A DNA stretch of 64,000 bases from the NCBI GenBank assembly GCA_910575435.1, contig CAJTGI010000003.1, positions 271,545 through 335,544 on the forward strand, read 5' to 3'. How positions within the stretch are numbered: the stretch's first letter is position 1; each line of letters starts with the position of its first letter. This DNA is from Clostridiaceae bacterium (GTDB taxonomy: Bacteria; Bacillota; Clostridia; Lachnospirales; Lachnospiraceae). The notes below the pieces were generated by a model. The model was not told where the DNA came from. It worked only from the letters and a program-made list of their open reading frames with translations, and ran no database searches. The position numbers were made by a program, and so were the translations under genes. Shown one piece after another: positions 54,070 to 62,860 of this stretch.

Positions 54070-54849
54070 CTAGGAATCTCTGGAAATAGTCATGCTTTTC
54101 TGTAGATAGCGGGCAAAGCCTTTCTGTCCTTTCAGGTTCAGGTGGGTTCCATCCTGGTAGAACCAGCCGGGATGCTTCTTTCCCTCCTGAGACCAGGAAA
54201 TCAGATGGACATTGCTGTTTTTCTTTACCAGCTGATGAATGGTACGGTTTACCTCTTTTTGAATGTCCAGTTTCTGCCCATAGGCATCAATCCAGTAGAT
54301 GGTTCTGTCCGTTCCCAGATAGTCGATGAGTTCTTGCCCCGTGGCGGAGTTGAATGTTCCGTTGGTGCCCAGGGAGATGAGGACGATATTTCCCAGTTTC
54401 CCGTTTTTTTTCATTTTCTTGGCGATCTCCAGGCCGTGGCGCACCTGGCGGGATACTTTGGCATCAATGGCCGCATGGGGAAATATTTTCTTGAAGGCTG
54501 GTGCGGCTCCTAGGAAGACGGAATCGCCAATGACGGTAATCTGTTCATTGTCCTTCTTTTTTTCAGTGGGGAGTTCCGTGGAGGCGGGACTTCCCATGTT
54601 TTTTCCCCGGGAGCTATTTTTCCCATGTCCTTCCCTGCCGGGGGAGGGCTTTGCCTGCTCCTGGGCTTCCCGCCTCTCTTCCTCTTCCAGAGCCTTCTGG
54701 TTTTCCTTGAGCGCCTGCTCCAGTTCCTTCTGGTCTGATTTTGGCGCAGTGAGGATGCCATATCCCCCGACGATGGTGCAGAAGAGGATGGCGGCAATGC
54801 CCAAAATCCATTTGATATTTCTTATCTTCTCTCTGTCTGATTTTTTCAT
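54070..54849 (-). CDS. SGNH-type esterase/transferase with N-terminal anchor (OatA C-terminal half)
   Basis: The 259-residue protein has a membrane anchor (about residues 12-31), a Lys/Glu-rich linker, and an SGNH domain with VIGDSVFLGA (catalytic Ser), ISLGTNGTF (Gly-Asn block) and WFYQDGTHLNLKG (Asp-x-x-His). It faces the cell exterior. With the acyltransferase-3 gene just upstream it makes up what is one protein, OatA, in many Firmicutes, so O-acetylation of peptidoglycan or another surface polymer is likely. The start at 54849 follows the family A element's GAAAGG by 12 bases. Confidence 0.82.
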   Translation of the reverse strand: MKKSDREKIRNIKWILGIAAILFCTIVGGYGILTAPKSDQKELEQALKENQKALEEEERREAQEQAKPSPGREGHGKNSSRGKNMGSPASTELPTEKKKDNEQITVIGDSVFLGAAPAFKKIFPHAAIDAKVSRQVRHGLEIAKKMKKNGKLGNIVLISLGTNGTFNSATGQELIDYLGTDRTIYWIDAYGQKLDIQKEVNRTIHQLVKKNSNVHLISWSQEGKKHPGWFYQDGTHLNLKGQKGFARYLQKSMTISRDS

Positions 54850-54861
54850 TTGATACCCATG

Positions 54862-54895
54862 CCTTTCTAGTCTTGCAGACTTGCGCGGTGTATAC
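54862..54895 (-). repeat. Gene-start palindromic element, family A, short copy 6
   Basis: On the reverse strand GCGCAAGTCTGCAAGACTAG-AAAGG matches the 3' third of the family, with GAAAGG at 54867-54862 and 12 bases to the start codon at 54849. The 5' part is missing or lost. Confidence 0.5.
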
Positions 54896-54944
54896 CCATG
54901 CAATTACTTTTATGTGCTTTCCGTCTGAATAGTAGCCAGTTACG

Positions 54945-55931
54945 CTAAAGCATGATTGCTAGGCCCAGCACCATGATGGGATAGTGCCACAGATAGATGC
55001 TATAGCTCTTCTTTCCCAGCAGGGAGAGGAGGGGGCTGCGGGGCAGCAGTTCCCTGGCGCACCGCTGGTTCTCTATGAGGTGGATCATCCCCGCATAGAA
55101 GAGGCTGATGAAGAACATGCCTCCCTGGTACAGCAGGGGGAGGTGGCCGTCTACGGTGAGGAATAGCACGCATAGAATCAATACAAATATGCTGAAAAAG
55201 GGTAGGAAAATCTCATCCTGCCTGGGAAGGCGCAATGAGGGATATGCCTGCCTCACGGCTCCTAAGAACATGCCCAGGAGTATGGGGAATGCCATGGTAT
55301 CCGTTCCGTAGTATACCCGGGAGGGGTCTGCGCCGGGCACGTAGAGAGCCATCATTTTTCCAGCAGACAGCAGGGCCAGGAGGAGGAAGGCGAAGCACAT
55401 CTTCCTGCTTCCCGCCATCTGGCATCCCTTTTTGTAGAGCAGAAAGAGGAAGGGCCACAGGAAATAAAATTGAATTTCTACCGCCAGGAACCACAGGTGG
55501 GTGAAGGGGGATGCGGCGGCCATTTTGGAGAAGTAGGAGGCATTCTGCCGAATCTGCCACCAGTTGTCGTAGCCCAGGAAGATGCTGCAGATCTCCTGGC
55601 GGATTCCGAAAAGGTAGCTGCTGCGGGTGAGGGTGAGGTAGCAGCAGACTGCCATCACCATCACGAAGAGGGGCGGCAGAATCTTTCGGATGCGCTTCCG
55701 ATAGTAGCTGCCCACATGGAATGATTCTTTTTTCCATGCCTGTTCGCTGGTGACGAACATCAGGTAGCCGGACAGCACGAAGAATAGCGGGACGCCGAGA
55801 AAGCCTCCCGGAAGCAGGGAGGGGAATAGATGATATAGGACGATTCCTGTGATGCCGATGCCCCTTAGGGCATCTAAGCCTTTTCTGGACGTTATTTTTC
55901 CTTGGCTGGGGTGATTGGTTTTGTTGCTCAT
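54945..55931 (-). CDS. Acyltransferase 3 membrane protein (OatA N-terminal half)
   Basis: The 328-residue protein has about ten membrane helices and family motifs: GLDALRGIGITGIVLYHLFP with the active-site His, GFLGVPLFFVLSGYLM, and YYRKRIRKILPP. It brings acetyl groups across the membrane. Followed by the SGNH gene after 95 bases. It starts at ATG 55931 after AGAAGGAG and has a near-perfect promoter at 55980-56008. Confidence 0.9.
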   Translation of the reverse strand: MSNKTNHPSQGKITSRKGLDALRGIGITGIVLYHLFPSLLPGGFLGVPLFFVLSGYLMFVTSEQAWKKESFHVGSYYRKRIRKILPPLFVMVMAVCCYLTLTRSSYLFGIRQEICSIFLGYDNWWQIRQNASYFSKMAAASPFTHLWFLAVEIQFYFLWPFLFLLYKKGCQMAGSRKMCFAFLLLALLSAGKMMALYVPGADPSRVYYGTDTMAFPILLGMFLGAVRQAYPSLRLPRQDEIFLPFFSIFVLILCVLFLTVDGHLPLLYQGGMFFISLFYAGMIHLIENQRCARELLPRSPLLSLLGKKSYSIYLWHYPIMVLGLAIML

Positions 55932-55963
55932 AGCGTTACTCCTTCTTTCGTTTTTTAATTTGA

Positions 55964-56008
55964 TTTACTATGTAAACCGATTATAATTCTTCAGGTCTAT
56001 GATGTCAA
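55964..56008 (-). promoter_or_regulatory. Consensus promoter with nearby palindrome for the O-acetylation pair
   Basis: On the reverse strand a perfect TTGACA (56008-56003) and a perfect TATAAT (55985-55980) are 17 bases apart. TTTACTATGTAAA (55964-55976), just after the -10 box, is a perfect short palindrome at an operator-like position. Confidence 0.8.
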
Positions 56009-56121
56009 CCGATAGATTTTAATATTCTGTTACAATTCATTTAAACTTTTATTACTATTCATTTCTAGTTTGGAAAGGGAATTTGGCTCTGGGAGCGAAT
56101 TTATTGTCGCTCATTTAATGA

Positions 56122-56150
56122 TTGAAAAGAAGTGGGCAAGAGGGTATAAT
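56122..56150 (+). promoter_or_regulatory. Promoter of the ECF-kinase unit
   Basis: TTGAAA (56122-56127) and a perfect TATAAT (56145-56150) are 17 bases apart. The start codon of the ECF gene is about 200 bases away, leaving a long leader. Confidence 0.7.
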
Positions 56151-56156
56151 ATTCCC

Positions 56157-56351
56157 GTAGCGTCCTGCATTTTCTAAGTCATTGCATTCCCTGTGCCTGG
56201 GAAAGAAGAGGAAGAAGCACATGGAGAGCATATGGGAACTTTCGGAATGGAGGCTTGCATCCCTGAGAGGGATTAAGAAAATCGGTGCGCAAAATATAAT
56301 ATATCGGAGAGAGTGCATGTCCCTGTCTCTGATCATGAGGAGGATATTACT
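56157..56351 (+). promoter_or_regulatory. Long 5' leader of the ECF-kinase unit, possible regulatory RNA
   Basis: About 195 bases lie between the promoter and the ECF start. They hold TTCCC...GGGAA and ATCCCT-GAG-AGGGAT hairpins. No TPP, cobalamin, FMN or folate aptamer was recognised. A second TATAAT at 56295-56300 could instead give a short leader. Confidence 0.4.
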
Positions 56352-56924
56352 ATGGATGCGAGAAGGAATATATTTCATCTGACGCTGGCGGCAATGTTTC
56401 TAGCCATCGGCATGGTGCTGCCGTTCTTTACGGGGCAGATTCCCCAGATTGGAAATATGCTGTTGCCTATGCATATTCCCGTACTTTTGTGTGGCCTGAT
56501 TTGTGGCTGGCAGTACGGCCTTGGGGTGGGCTTTGTGTTGCCGCTTCTGCGCTATGCGCTGTTTGGGATGCCGATATTATTTCCCACGGGCATTGCCATG
56601 GCATTTGAACTGGCCACCTATGGATTGGTGATTGGCTTTGTCTATTCCCATTCCCGCTGGCAGTGCGTCATCTCCCTGTACCGCAGCATGATTGCCGCCA
56701 TGGTGGCGGGGCGCATGGTGTGGGCGGCGGTTCAGATTGTGCTGCTGGGAATTGGAGACCATGGATTTACCTGGCAGATGTTCTTAGCGGGGGCTTTCCT
56801 GAATGCCATTCCCGGAATTGTGCTGCAGCTGGTACTGATTCCCGGGATTATGGTTGCACTGAACAGGACTGGCTTGGTGCAGTTTGGTCGGAGGGCGGTG
56901 GAAAAGCAGAAAGTGAAAGAGTAG
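56352..56924 (+). CDS. ECF transporter S component
   Basis: The 190-residue protein has six hydrophobic helices and the S-component look: LTLAAMFLAIGMVLPFFTGQI near the N terminus, then MHIPVLLCGLICGWQYGLGVG, typical for substrate-binding membrane subunits of group II ECF transporters. The shared energising module is not in the window. ATG 56352 is eight bases after AGGAGG. The following kinase gene suggests a substrate trapped by phosphorylation, such as a nucleoside or a vitamin. Confidence 0.87.
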   Translation: MDARRNIFHLTLAAMFLAIGMVLPFFTGQIPQIGNMLLPMHIPVLLCGLICGWQYGLGVGFVLPLLRYALFGMPILFPTGIAMAFELATYGLVIGFVYSHSRWQCVISLYRSMIAAMVAGRMVWAAVQIVLLGIGDHGFTWQMFLAGAFLNAIPGIVLQLVLIPGIMVALNRTGLVQFGRRAVEKQKVKE

Positions 56925-56927
56925 CCT

Positions 56928-57503
56928 ATGGGTGACGTGATGGATGAGATCAGGCATCGGATTAGGGATTGGATACGGGACTGCGGCGGGGAGCGGATGC
57001 TCGTGGCGATTGATGGCAAGTGCGGGGCGGGAAAGACCACCCTTGCCACAGAATTAGGTCGGGAGCTGGATTGCCCCGTGGTACATATGGATGATTTTTT
57101 CCTGCGCCCGGAGCAGCGCACGAGAAATCGTCTTGGCGAGCCGGGGGGCAATGTGGATTACGAGCGGGTCAGGGAGGAGGTTCTGCTTCCTCTCGTTCAG
57201 GGGCGTTTGGCCACATACCGCCCCTTTGACTGTGGCAAGATGGATTTTTCTGACCCGATTCAGGTGGAATTGGGGGCGGTGGTGATTGTGGAAGGCTCAT
57301 ACAGCTGCCATCCCGCCCTGTGGGATTTTTATGGGCTTCGGATCTTTCTGGACATTTCGCCGAAGGAGCAGATGGAGAGAATCTTGCATCGCAATGGGCG
57401 GGAGGCTGCAGCAATATTTCGGGATCGATGGATTCCTTTGGAGGAGCGGTATTTTGCCGCATATCAAATACGGGAGCAATGTGATCTGGCAATCCGTCTC
57501 TGA
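56928..57503 (+). CDS. Uridine kinase-like P-loop kinase
   Basis: The 191-residue protein has Walker A GKCGAGKTTLA, then VVHMDDFFLRPEQR, the Asp-Asp-Phe-Phe motif of the uridine/phosphoribulokinase family, and GNVDYERVREE and VIVEGSYS further on. It should phosphorylate a small hydroxyl compound, for example a nucleoside, pantothenate or nicotinamide riboside. It begins three bases after the ECF gene, so uptake and trapping of one substrate is a reasonable inference. Confidence 0.87.
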   Translation: MGDVMDEIRHRIRDWIRDCGGERMLVAIDGKCGAGKTTLATELGRELDCPVVHMDDFFLRPEQRTRNRLGEPGGNVDYERVREEVLLPLVQGRLATYRPFDCGKMDFSDPIQVELGAVVIVEGSYSCHPALWDFYGLRIFLDISPKEQMERILHRNGREAAAIFRDRWIPLEERYFAAYQIREQCDLAIRL

Positions 57504-57571
57504 GGAGGGGGAGATGCTTGTGGGGAAGGCTGTTGCGGATGGCGAAGGAGCATGGGAAGGAGGCTCATATC

Positions 57572-59620
57572 TTGGATGATGGAATGAAATGTACGGCCCC
57601 GATTTCTTTGGGAAGGGTAAAGATTACAGATGCATTTTGGAAAAATAAGATGGAACTGGTGCGCCGGGAGATGCTCCCTTACCAGTGGAAGGCTCTGAAT
57701 GACCAACTGGAGGGGGCGGAGCCCAGTTTCTGCATGCATAATTTCAGGGTGGCGGGAAAACTGAACGTACAGAGGAAGACCCAGGGGAAGGATTTTGCGG
57801 AACCTCGGTATACCTTTCGGGGGTTTCAGACATTGCCGGAGGATCCAGAGGATATCCGGGATGAATTTTATGGCTTTGTATTTCAGGATAGCGATTTCTA
57901 TAAATGGATCGAGGCCGTGGCTTATTCTCTGGCCCAGCACCCGGATCCGAAGCTGGAGAGGCAGGCGGACGAGGCCATTGACCTGGTTTGCGCCGCCCAG
58001 CAGGAGGATGGATATCTGGATACCTATTACATCATCAATGGCAGGGATCAGATATTTACCAATCTGCGGGATCACCATGAGCTGTATTGCTTCGGGCATC
58101 TGGCAGAGGGGGCGGTGGCTTATTATCAGGCTACGGGAAAGGAGAAGCTTCTTGATGCCGCTAAGAGGTTTGCGGATTACATAGGAGATTTCTTTGGGCC
58201 GGAGGAGGGGAAGTGCAAGGGCTATCCCGGCCATGAGATTGCCGAGATGGCTCTGGTAAGGCTCTATGAGGCCACGGGGGAGAGAAAATATTTAGAACTC
58301 AGTTATTTTTTCGTGAATGAGCGGGGAAGGCGCCCCTATTATTTTGATGGGGAGGCATCTGCCTGGAAGATTGAAAAGGGCCGGGAGGATGATTTGCGAT
58401 ATATGTACCACCAGGCCCATGTGCCGGTGCGGGAGCAGGAAGAGGTGGTAGGGCATGCAGTCCGGGGAGTGTACCTGTATTCCGCCATGGCGGATCTTGC
58501 CAGATTATATCAGGATCAGGGATTGCGGGATGCCTGCGAGAGATTGTGGGATAGCATGGCAAACCAGAAACTGTATATCACCGGCGGCATTGGGGCAACC
58601 CATATGGGGGAGGCATTTTCCTATCCCTATGACCTGCCCAATGACACGGCGTATGGGGAGACCTGCGCCTCTGTGGGGCTGGTATTCTGGGCCAGGAGGA
58701 TGCTTCAGATGAGCCCCCGGGGGAACTATGGGGATGTGATGGAGCGGGCGCTTTACAATACCGTGCTGGGGGGCATGTCCCTGGATGGAAAGAGTTTCTT
58801 TTATGTGAATCCCTTGGAGGTCGCGCCGGAGGCATGTCGCCTGGACGAACGGAAATTCCATGTGAAGCCGGTACGCCAGAAGTGGTTTGGCTGTGCATGC
58901 TGCCCGCCCAACCTGGCTCGCCTAGTGAGTTCTATTGGCCCCTATGCCTATACCGAGGGGGAGGATGCCCTCTATATCCATCTGTATATGGAAGGCAGGG
59001 TGGAAAAGACGGTGGGGCAGGAGCGGGGAGAAGTCTCCGTGTTTTCTGACTATCCCTGGGAGGGCAATGTCCGCATTACCGTGAAAGGGATTTCTGTACC
59101 CTTTACCATTGCCCTGCGCATTCCCGCCTGGTGTGAGAATTATCAGGCAGAGGGGCTGGAAGGGGCCGAGACTTGGATGGAGCATGGATACCTCTATGTC
59201 AGAAGAATCTGGCGGGAGGAGGATTTCGTGGAACTAGTCTTTTCCATGGAGGTTCGGATTATGGAGGCGGACAGCCGGGTTCGGGAGGATGCGGGAAAGC
59301 TGGCGGTGATGCGGGGCCCCTTCGTGTACTGCCTGGAGGAGGCGGACAATGGGAAGGATCTGCATCTTCTAAGCCTGGATAGGGAATCGGAGGCCCGGGT
59401 GGAGGAGCGTGAGATTGGCGGAACACCTATCAGGGGAATCACGCTCTGGGGATATCGCCGAGAGCCGATGCGCTTGGAAGGGCAGGGGCTGTATCACGCA
59501 GCCGGAAAGGTGCGGGAGAGGCGGGTGCCGCTGCATTTCATTCCCTATTTCGCTTGGGCGAACCGAGGGGAGAATGAGATGCAGGTGTGGACGCGGGAGA
59601 GCGGATCAAGGGATAGGTAA
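57572..59620 (+). CDS. Glycoside hydrolase family 127 beta-L-arabinofuranosidase
   Basis: This 682-residue (alpha/alpha)6-barrel enzyme cuts beta-L-arabinofuranosyl residues from plant glycans. The GH127 Cys-zinc centre is visible: YGETCAS gives the Glu and first Cys, FGCACCPPN the Cys pair with the nucleophile, and GEAFSYPYDLPNDTAYGE places a Glu 16 residues before the zinc Glu, as the acid/base Glu322 and Glu338 of Bifidobacterium HypBA1. TTG 57572, eight bases after AAGGAGG, fits as start. No signal peptide is seen, so it acts in the cytoplasm on imported oligosaccharides. Confidence 0.93.
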   Translation: MDDGMKCTAPISLGRVKITDAFWKNKMELVRREMLPYQWKALNDQLEGAEPSFCMHNFRVAGKLNVQRKTQGKDFAEPRYTFRGFQTLPEDPEDIRDEFYGFVFQDSDFYKWIEAVAYSLAQHPDPKLERQADEAIDLVCAAQQEDGYLDTYYIINGRDQIFTNLRDHHELYCFGHLAEGAVAYYQATGKEKLLDAAKRFADYIGDFFGPEEGKCKGYPGHEIAEMALVRLYEATGERKYLELSYFFVNERGRRPYYFDGEASAWKIEKGREDDLRYMYHQAHVPVREQEEVVGHAVRGVYLYSAMADLARLYQDQGLRDACERLWDSMANQKLYITGGIGATHMGEAFSYPYDLPNDTAYGETCASVGLVFWARRMLQMSPRGNYGDVMERALYNTVLGGMSLDGKSFFYVNPLEVAPEACRLDERKFHVKPVRQKWFGCACCPPNLARLVSSIGPYAYTEGEDALYIHLYMEGRVEKTVGQERGEVSVFSDYPWEGNVRITVKGISVPFTIALRIPAWCENYQAEGLEGAETWMEHGYLYVRRIWREEDFVELVFSMEVRIMEADSRVREDAGKLAVMRGPFVYCLEEADNGKDLHLLSLDRESEARVEEREIGGTPIRGITLWGYRREPMRLEGQGLYHAAGKVRERRVPLHFIPYFAWANRGENEMQVWTRESGSRDR

Positions 59621-59680
59621 TGATGGATGCTTTTGATTCTGGCTGATTAAAGGTCTAAAGAATTGTTATTTTCTATAGTC

Positions 59681-61261
59681 CTATACATATAATTGCGTCT
59701 GGCAAACTTTATGATAGATTGCCAGAGTTCCCAACAGTATCAGGCAAGTAATACTTGGTATGATTATCATTTGGTACTGTGGGAACATCATACAGAGATA
59801 TAATGGAATGAAACTGCTCGATATCCCGCCACCAATCGTAGCCAATACGGAAATTGCCCCGCCTTTTACTGCATAATACTCGCTTGTCCAATCATACTTA
59901 GGGAACTTGATGTTCAAATACATACCAAGAACCGAAATGAAAAAAGCATATACCGTAGGAATAACAAACATCAGTATGGTCTGCAATAAGGAACATGGAA
60001 TCGCAATTCTTATAAAAATTCCACTGACATATAAGACGGGGAGTATCACTGTTAAATTTACCGCAATTTTAGAATTGTAAATTATCCTTGCCTGCGTTGG
60101 AGCGGAACACATAATCCATCGGCTTTTTCCCTCCAAAGACAAGGATGCCGCCGTGGTGGAAGTCATACTCACAAAAATAGACAGCGCAATTGGCATGATA
60201 TTTTGAATGGTACTCATAATTCCCATCATTTCTACTTGCTGTCGTAAAGCAGACGGCATAAAAAATACTGCCGCAACTGACATAACGAAAAGCAGGACAA
60301 TTCCAATACATGAATTTAAGGCATAAATCGTACATGAACTTAATCGGCAAAGTTCTTTTTTATACAATGCCATAAACGGAGATGATGCTTTTAATGTTTC
60401 CAATTTATAATCTTTTTTTGCATAATGTGAGAATACTGCCGTATTCAGTGCTTTATAATAATGGGAAACGATGGTTACGAAAGCAATACCCGATAGCATG
60501 GAAACGGCGGCAAAGATGGCAAAGCCCGCCCAATCGTTATTCAATAAAGCATTTGTTAAAAGAATAGCAGGCGGATAAAATTTGTTTGCCGTTTCTGCCA
60601 TTGCTGCGCCTAAATTGGTTATCTGCGTCGCATCCATTGACTGCGTTCTTGCAGAAGCGAATACAATTGTCAATAGGACGAACGTACTCAAAACCAATGA
60701 AAAAATATTTTTGTGTCTTGAACGTGATGAAACTGCAATAATTAAAACGCCTAATGATAATGAAATTATCATAGGAATAATTGGTGTCAGAAACAATGCA
60801 CCCACTAAAAACAAGTAGCACGAAATTGGCGGGTGTTCATACACGATATAGATAACGCTTGACGGCAGCATGGCTATAAAGCCAACGATTAGATTGATAA
60901 GATACAGCAGCGTTATACGGCTTGTTACAATAGAAATCGTATTAACAGGCAAAGACATAACCATATCAAAATCTTTTATTCCAATAAGCACTCCTGTACT
61001 TTTAACGAATGTAAGGGTCAAAGTCGCTAAAGAGCAGGCCACTACTATGAGCGTTGGCAACGCTTTGCTGAGTCCTGCTTGCGCCATGCTATTGCTGAAT
61101 TCTGTTATATAGATTGCAAAAACGGCAATGGCGACCAATCCTAAAGTGGCAACAATCGCAGAACGTTGTTTTTCCTGTTTATTATGAGAATGAATCAATC
61201 GGTTAATTCCGAAAAGATTGTATAGCTGCATCCTCAAGAGATACTTATACTTGCCTTTCAT
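59681..61261 (-). CDS. ABC-2 type transporter permease
   Basis: The 526-residue protein has about twelve hydrophobic helices. It begins MKGKYKYLLRMQLYNLFG at 61261 and overlaps the ATPase gene by 17 bases, which fixes the start; the longer frame to 61327 runs backwards into the ATPase. It is typical of two-part exporters for peptides, lipids or drugs. Composition is clearly more AT-rich than the block to the left. The substrate is unknown. Confidence 0.87.
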   Translation of the reverse strand: MKGKYKYLLRMQLYNLFGINRLIHSHNKQEKQRSAIVATLGLVAIAVFAIYITEFSNSMAQAGLSKALPTLIVVACSLATLTLTFVKSTGVLIGIKDFDMVMSLPVNTISIVTSRITLLYLINLIVGFIAMLPSSVIYIVYEHPPISCYLFLVGALFLTPIIPMIISLSLGVLIIAVSSRSRHKNIFSLVLSTFVLLTIVFASARTQSMDATQITNLGAAMAETANKFYPPAILLTNALLNNDWAGFAIFAAVSMLSGIAFVTIVSHYYKALNTAVFSHYAKKDYKLETLKASSPFMALYKKELCRLSSCTIYALNSCIGIVLLFVMSVAAVFFMPSALRQQVEMMGIMSTIQNIMPIALSIFVSMTSTTAASLSLEGKSRWIMCSAPTQARIIYNSKIAVNLTVILPVLYVSGIFIRIAIPCSLLQTILMFVIPTVYAFFISVLGMYLNIKFPKYDWTSEYYAVKGGAISVLATIGGGISSSFIPLYLCMMFPQYQMIIIPSITCLILLGTLAIYHKVCQTQLYV

Positions 61262-61976
61262 TTTCAACCACCTCCATAAATACATCTTCAAGACTATGGC
61301 TGCCTTTGATTTCTTCCATTGTTCCACTTTGCATCATTTTACCGTTGTTGATGATAGTAACCTTGTCACACAATTTTTCGGCAACTTCAAGCACATGAGT
61401 GGAGAAAAAAATTGCTGCCCCCGCATCGCATAGTTCGCGCATCATCTTCTTTAAATGAAAAGATGCTTCAGGGTCAAGACCTACAAATGGCTCGTCCAAC
61501 ACTAAAAGATGGGGGGAATGTATAAATGCACCTATCAACGCAAGTTTCTGCTTCATGCCATGCGAATAGGAGCTAATTAAATCTCCCAGACTGTCCGTTA
61601 ATTTGAAAACATCCGCATATTTTTGTATTCTTGAAACTCTTTCTTTTGCAGAGACAGAAAACATATCACACATATAGTTTAAATACTGGATGCCTGTTAC
61701 ATAGTCGTATAAGTCGGGATTGTCTGGAATGTAAGCCGTCATGGATTTGCATTTCACAGGATCATCCTTTATGGAATGACCGTTTATAAGGATTTCCCCC
61801 TCGTCAAAGTCCATTATCCCGACAATCCCGCGGATTGTTGTAGTTTTCCCCGCGCCGTTGTGACCAATAAAAGCATGGATTTCTCCTGCTTTTACACTCA
61901 AATTCAGATTGTCAACAGCCTTTTTATTTCCAGAATAAACTTTAGAATAATTCTTAATTTCTAATACGGCGTTCAT
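61245..61976 (-). CDS. ABC transporter ATP-binding protein
   Basis: The 243-residue protein has Walker A GHNGAGKTTT, signature SSYSHGMKQKLAL, Walker B LLVLDEP and the H-loop STHVLEVAEKL. It powers the permease encoded next. The start at 61976 follows TAAGGAGGCTC; upstream ATGs are too early. Palindromic operators lie about 100 bases upstream. Confidence 0.94.
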   Translation of the reverse strand: MNAVLEIKNYSKVYSGNKKAVDNLNLSVKAGEIHAFIGHNGAGKTTTIRGIVGIMDFDEGEILINGHSIKDDPVKCKSMTAYIPDNPDLYDYVTGIQYLNYMCDMFSVSAKERVSRIQKYADVFKLTDSLGDLISSYSHGMKQKLALIGAFIHSPHLLVLDEPFVGLDPEASFHLKKMMRELCDAGAAIFFSTHVLEVAEKLCDKVTIINNGKMMQSGTMEEIKGSHSLEDVFMEVVENERQV

Positions 61977-62074
61977 TTTATGAGCCTCCTTACTGTTTAG
62001 TTTTTGCACTCAATACAACAAAAGTTACGACTGTAATGATAATGCAATTTTATTAGGTGAATTACCCTCTTTAC

Positions 62075-62106
62075 GTTATCATATTGATAACAATATCACA
62101 TTGATA
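62075..62106. promoter_or_regulatory. Tandem palindromic operators before the ABC genes
   Basis: GTTATCATATTGATAAC (62075-62091) is a perfect palindrome, followed at once by TATCA-CAT-TGATA (62094-62106). The same motif precedes the regulator gene at 62730-62746. The sites fit binding of the winged-helix protein encoded between them. Confidence 0.75.
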
Positions 62107-62157
62107 ATAAAAAGTCAAGAAAAATTCCGTCTATCATTGGGGACAGATGGGAAATTT

Positions 62158-62694
62158 TTAATCCATTTTAGGCGGAGAGATTATAACGCCAATGGAATGC
62201 AGCTTTCGACCCTCTGCGGGTGTGTTGCTCTCATAGGGTTTTATTGCATCCCGAATATTTCCAATCAACATTTCAAGCTCCTCATCCGTCAGGGAAAGAG
62301 GGGATAAGGAAAAACCAGATTTATCCTTTGCAATGTCTATGTCATCCCGCTTGCAATAATCCTGGAATAGTTCCGCAAAGCCAATGATATATTGCATAAA
62401 TGCCTGCATATAGGCTTCGCCAGAGTTGCTGTCTAAGATTTCTTTGAAATGCTTTGTCAGATTAATATCTACCGCATAGGTATTTTCTACAGCGCCTCTA
62501 ATCTGTGTCTGATTCACTATTTTTAATACCTTGTCATTTGTCATTCTTTTCAAATAGCGATACAGCGTCGCAGATGGAATGTTCGAAAATGCTTCGGATA
62601 AATGTTTTGCAGTAGTTTCCCCACATTTTTGTATTTCCAGAAATAGTTTGCATTTAACAGGGTTTGTCAATACATCCATAATTTTTTTGTCCAT
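62158..62694 (-). CDS. ArsR-like winged-helix transcriptional regulator
   Basis: The 178-residue protein begins with a winged helix (VLTNPVKCKLFLEI, GETTAKHLSEAF, PSATLYRYLKRM) of the ArsR/HTH_20 type, followed by a helical effector part. The start at 62694 follows GGAGGG. It is divergent in control but co-oriented with the ABC genes; GTTATCA-N3-TGRTAAC palindromes before both suggest that it represses itself and the exporter. The ligand is unknown. Confidence 0.83.
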   Translation of the reverse strand: MDKKIMDVLTNPVKCKLFLEIQKCGETTAKHLSEAFSNIPSATLYRYLKRMTNDKVLKIVNQTQIRGAVENTYAVDINLTKHFKEILDSNSGEAYMQAFMQYIIGFAELFQDYCKRDDIDIAKDKSGFSLSPLSLTDEELEMLIGNIRDAIKPYESNTPAEGRKLHSIGVIISPPKMD

Positions 62695-62721
62695 GCATAT
62701 CCCTCCAATCATTCGGTTTAT

Positions 62722-62746
62722 TTGATAATGTTATCATTTTGGTAAC
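62722..62746. promoter_or_regulatory. Palindromic operator before the regulator gene
   Basis: GTTATCATTTTGGTAAC (62730-62746), overlapped by TGATAATGTTATCA (62723-62736), repeats the operator motif seen at 62075-62106. Confidence 0.7.
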
Positions 62747-62860
62747 AAAAATTCAATAACTTATCGAAAATACGAATGGCAATTCTGTCGGGGATTGCAT
62801 TGCTGATAGCTTTCTGTTAAAAAATATGATGGAAAAATAAGATATTATATGATAAAATAA

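Noticed and set aside
56245..56290. CCTGAGAGG near the ECF leader, like part of a TPP riboswitch
   Set aside because: The second conserved half of the TPP aptamer is missing and the spacing does not fit.
56182..56382. 66-codon frame in the ECF leader
   Set aside because: The frame overlaps the ECF start, and its hydrophobic end comes from the antisense-like reading of the ECF leader. A small protein cannot be excluded but has no support.
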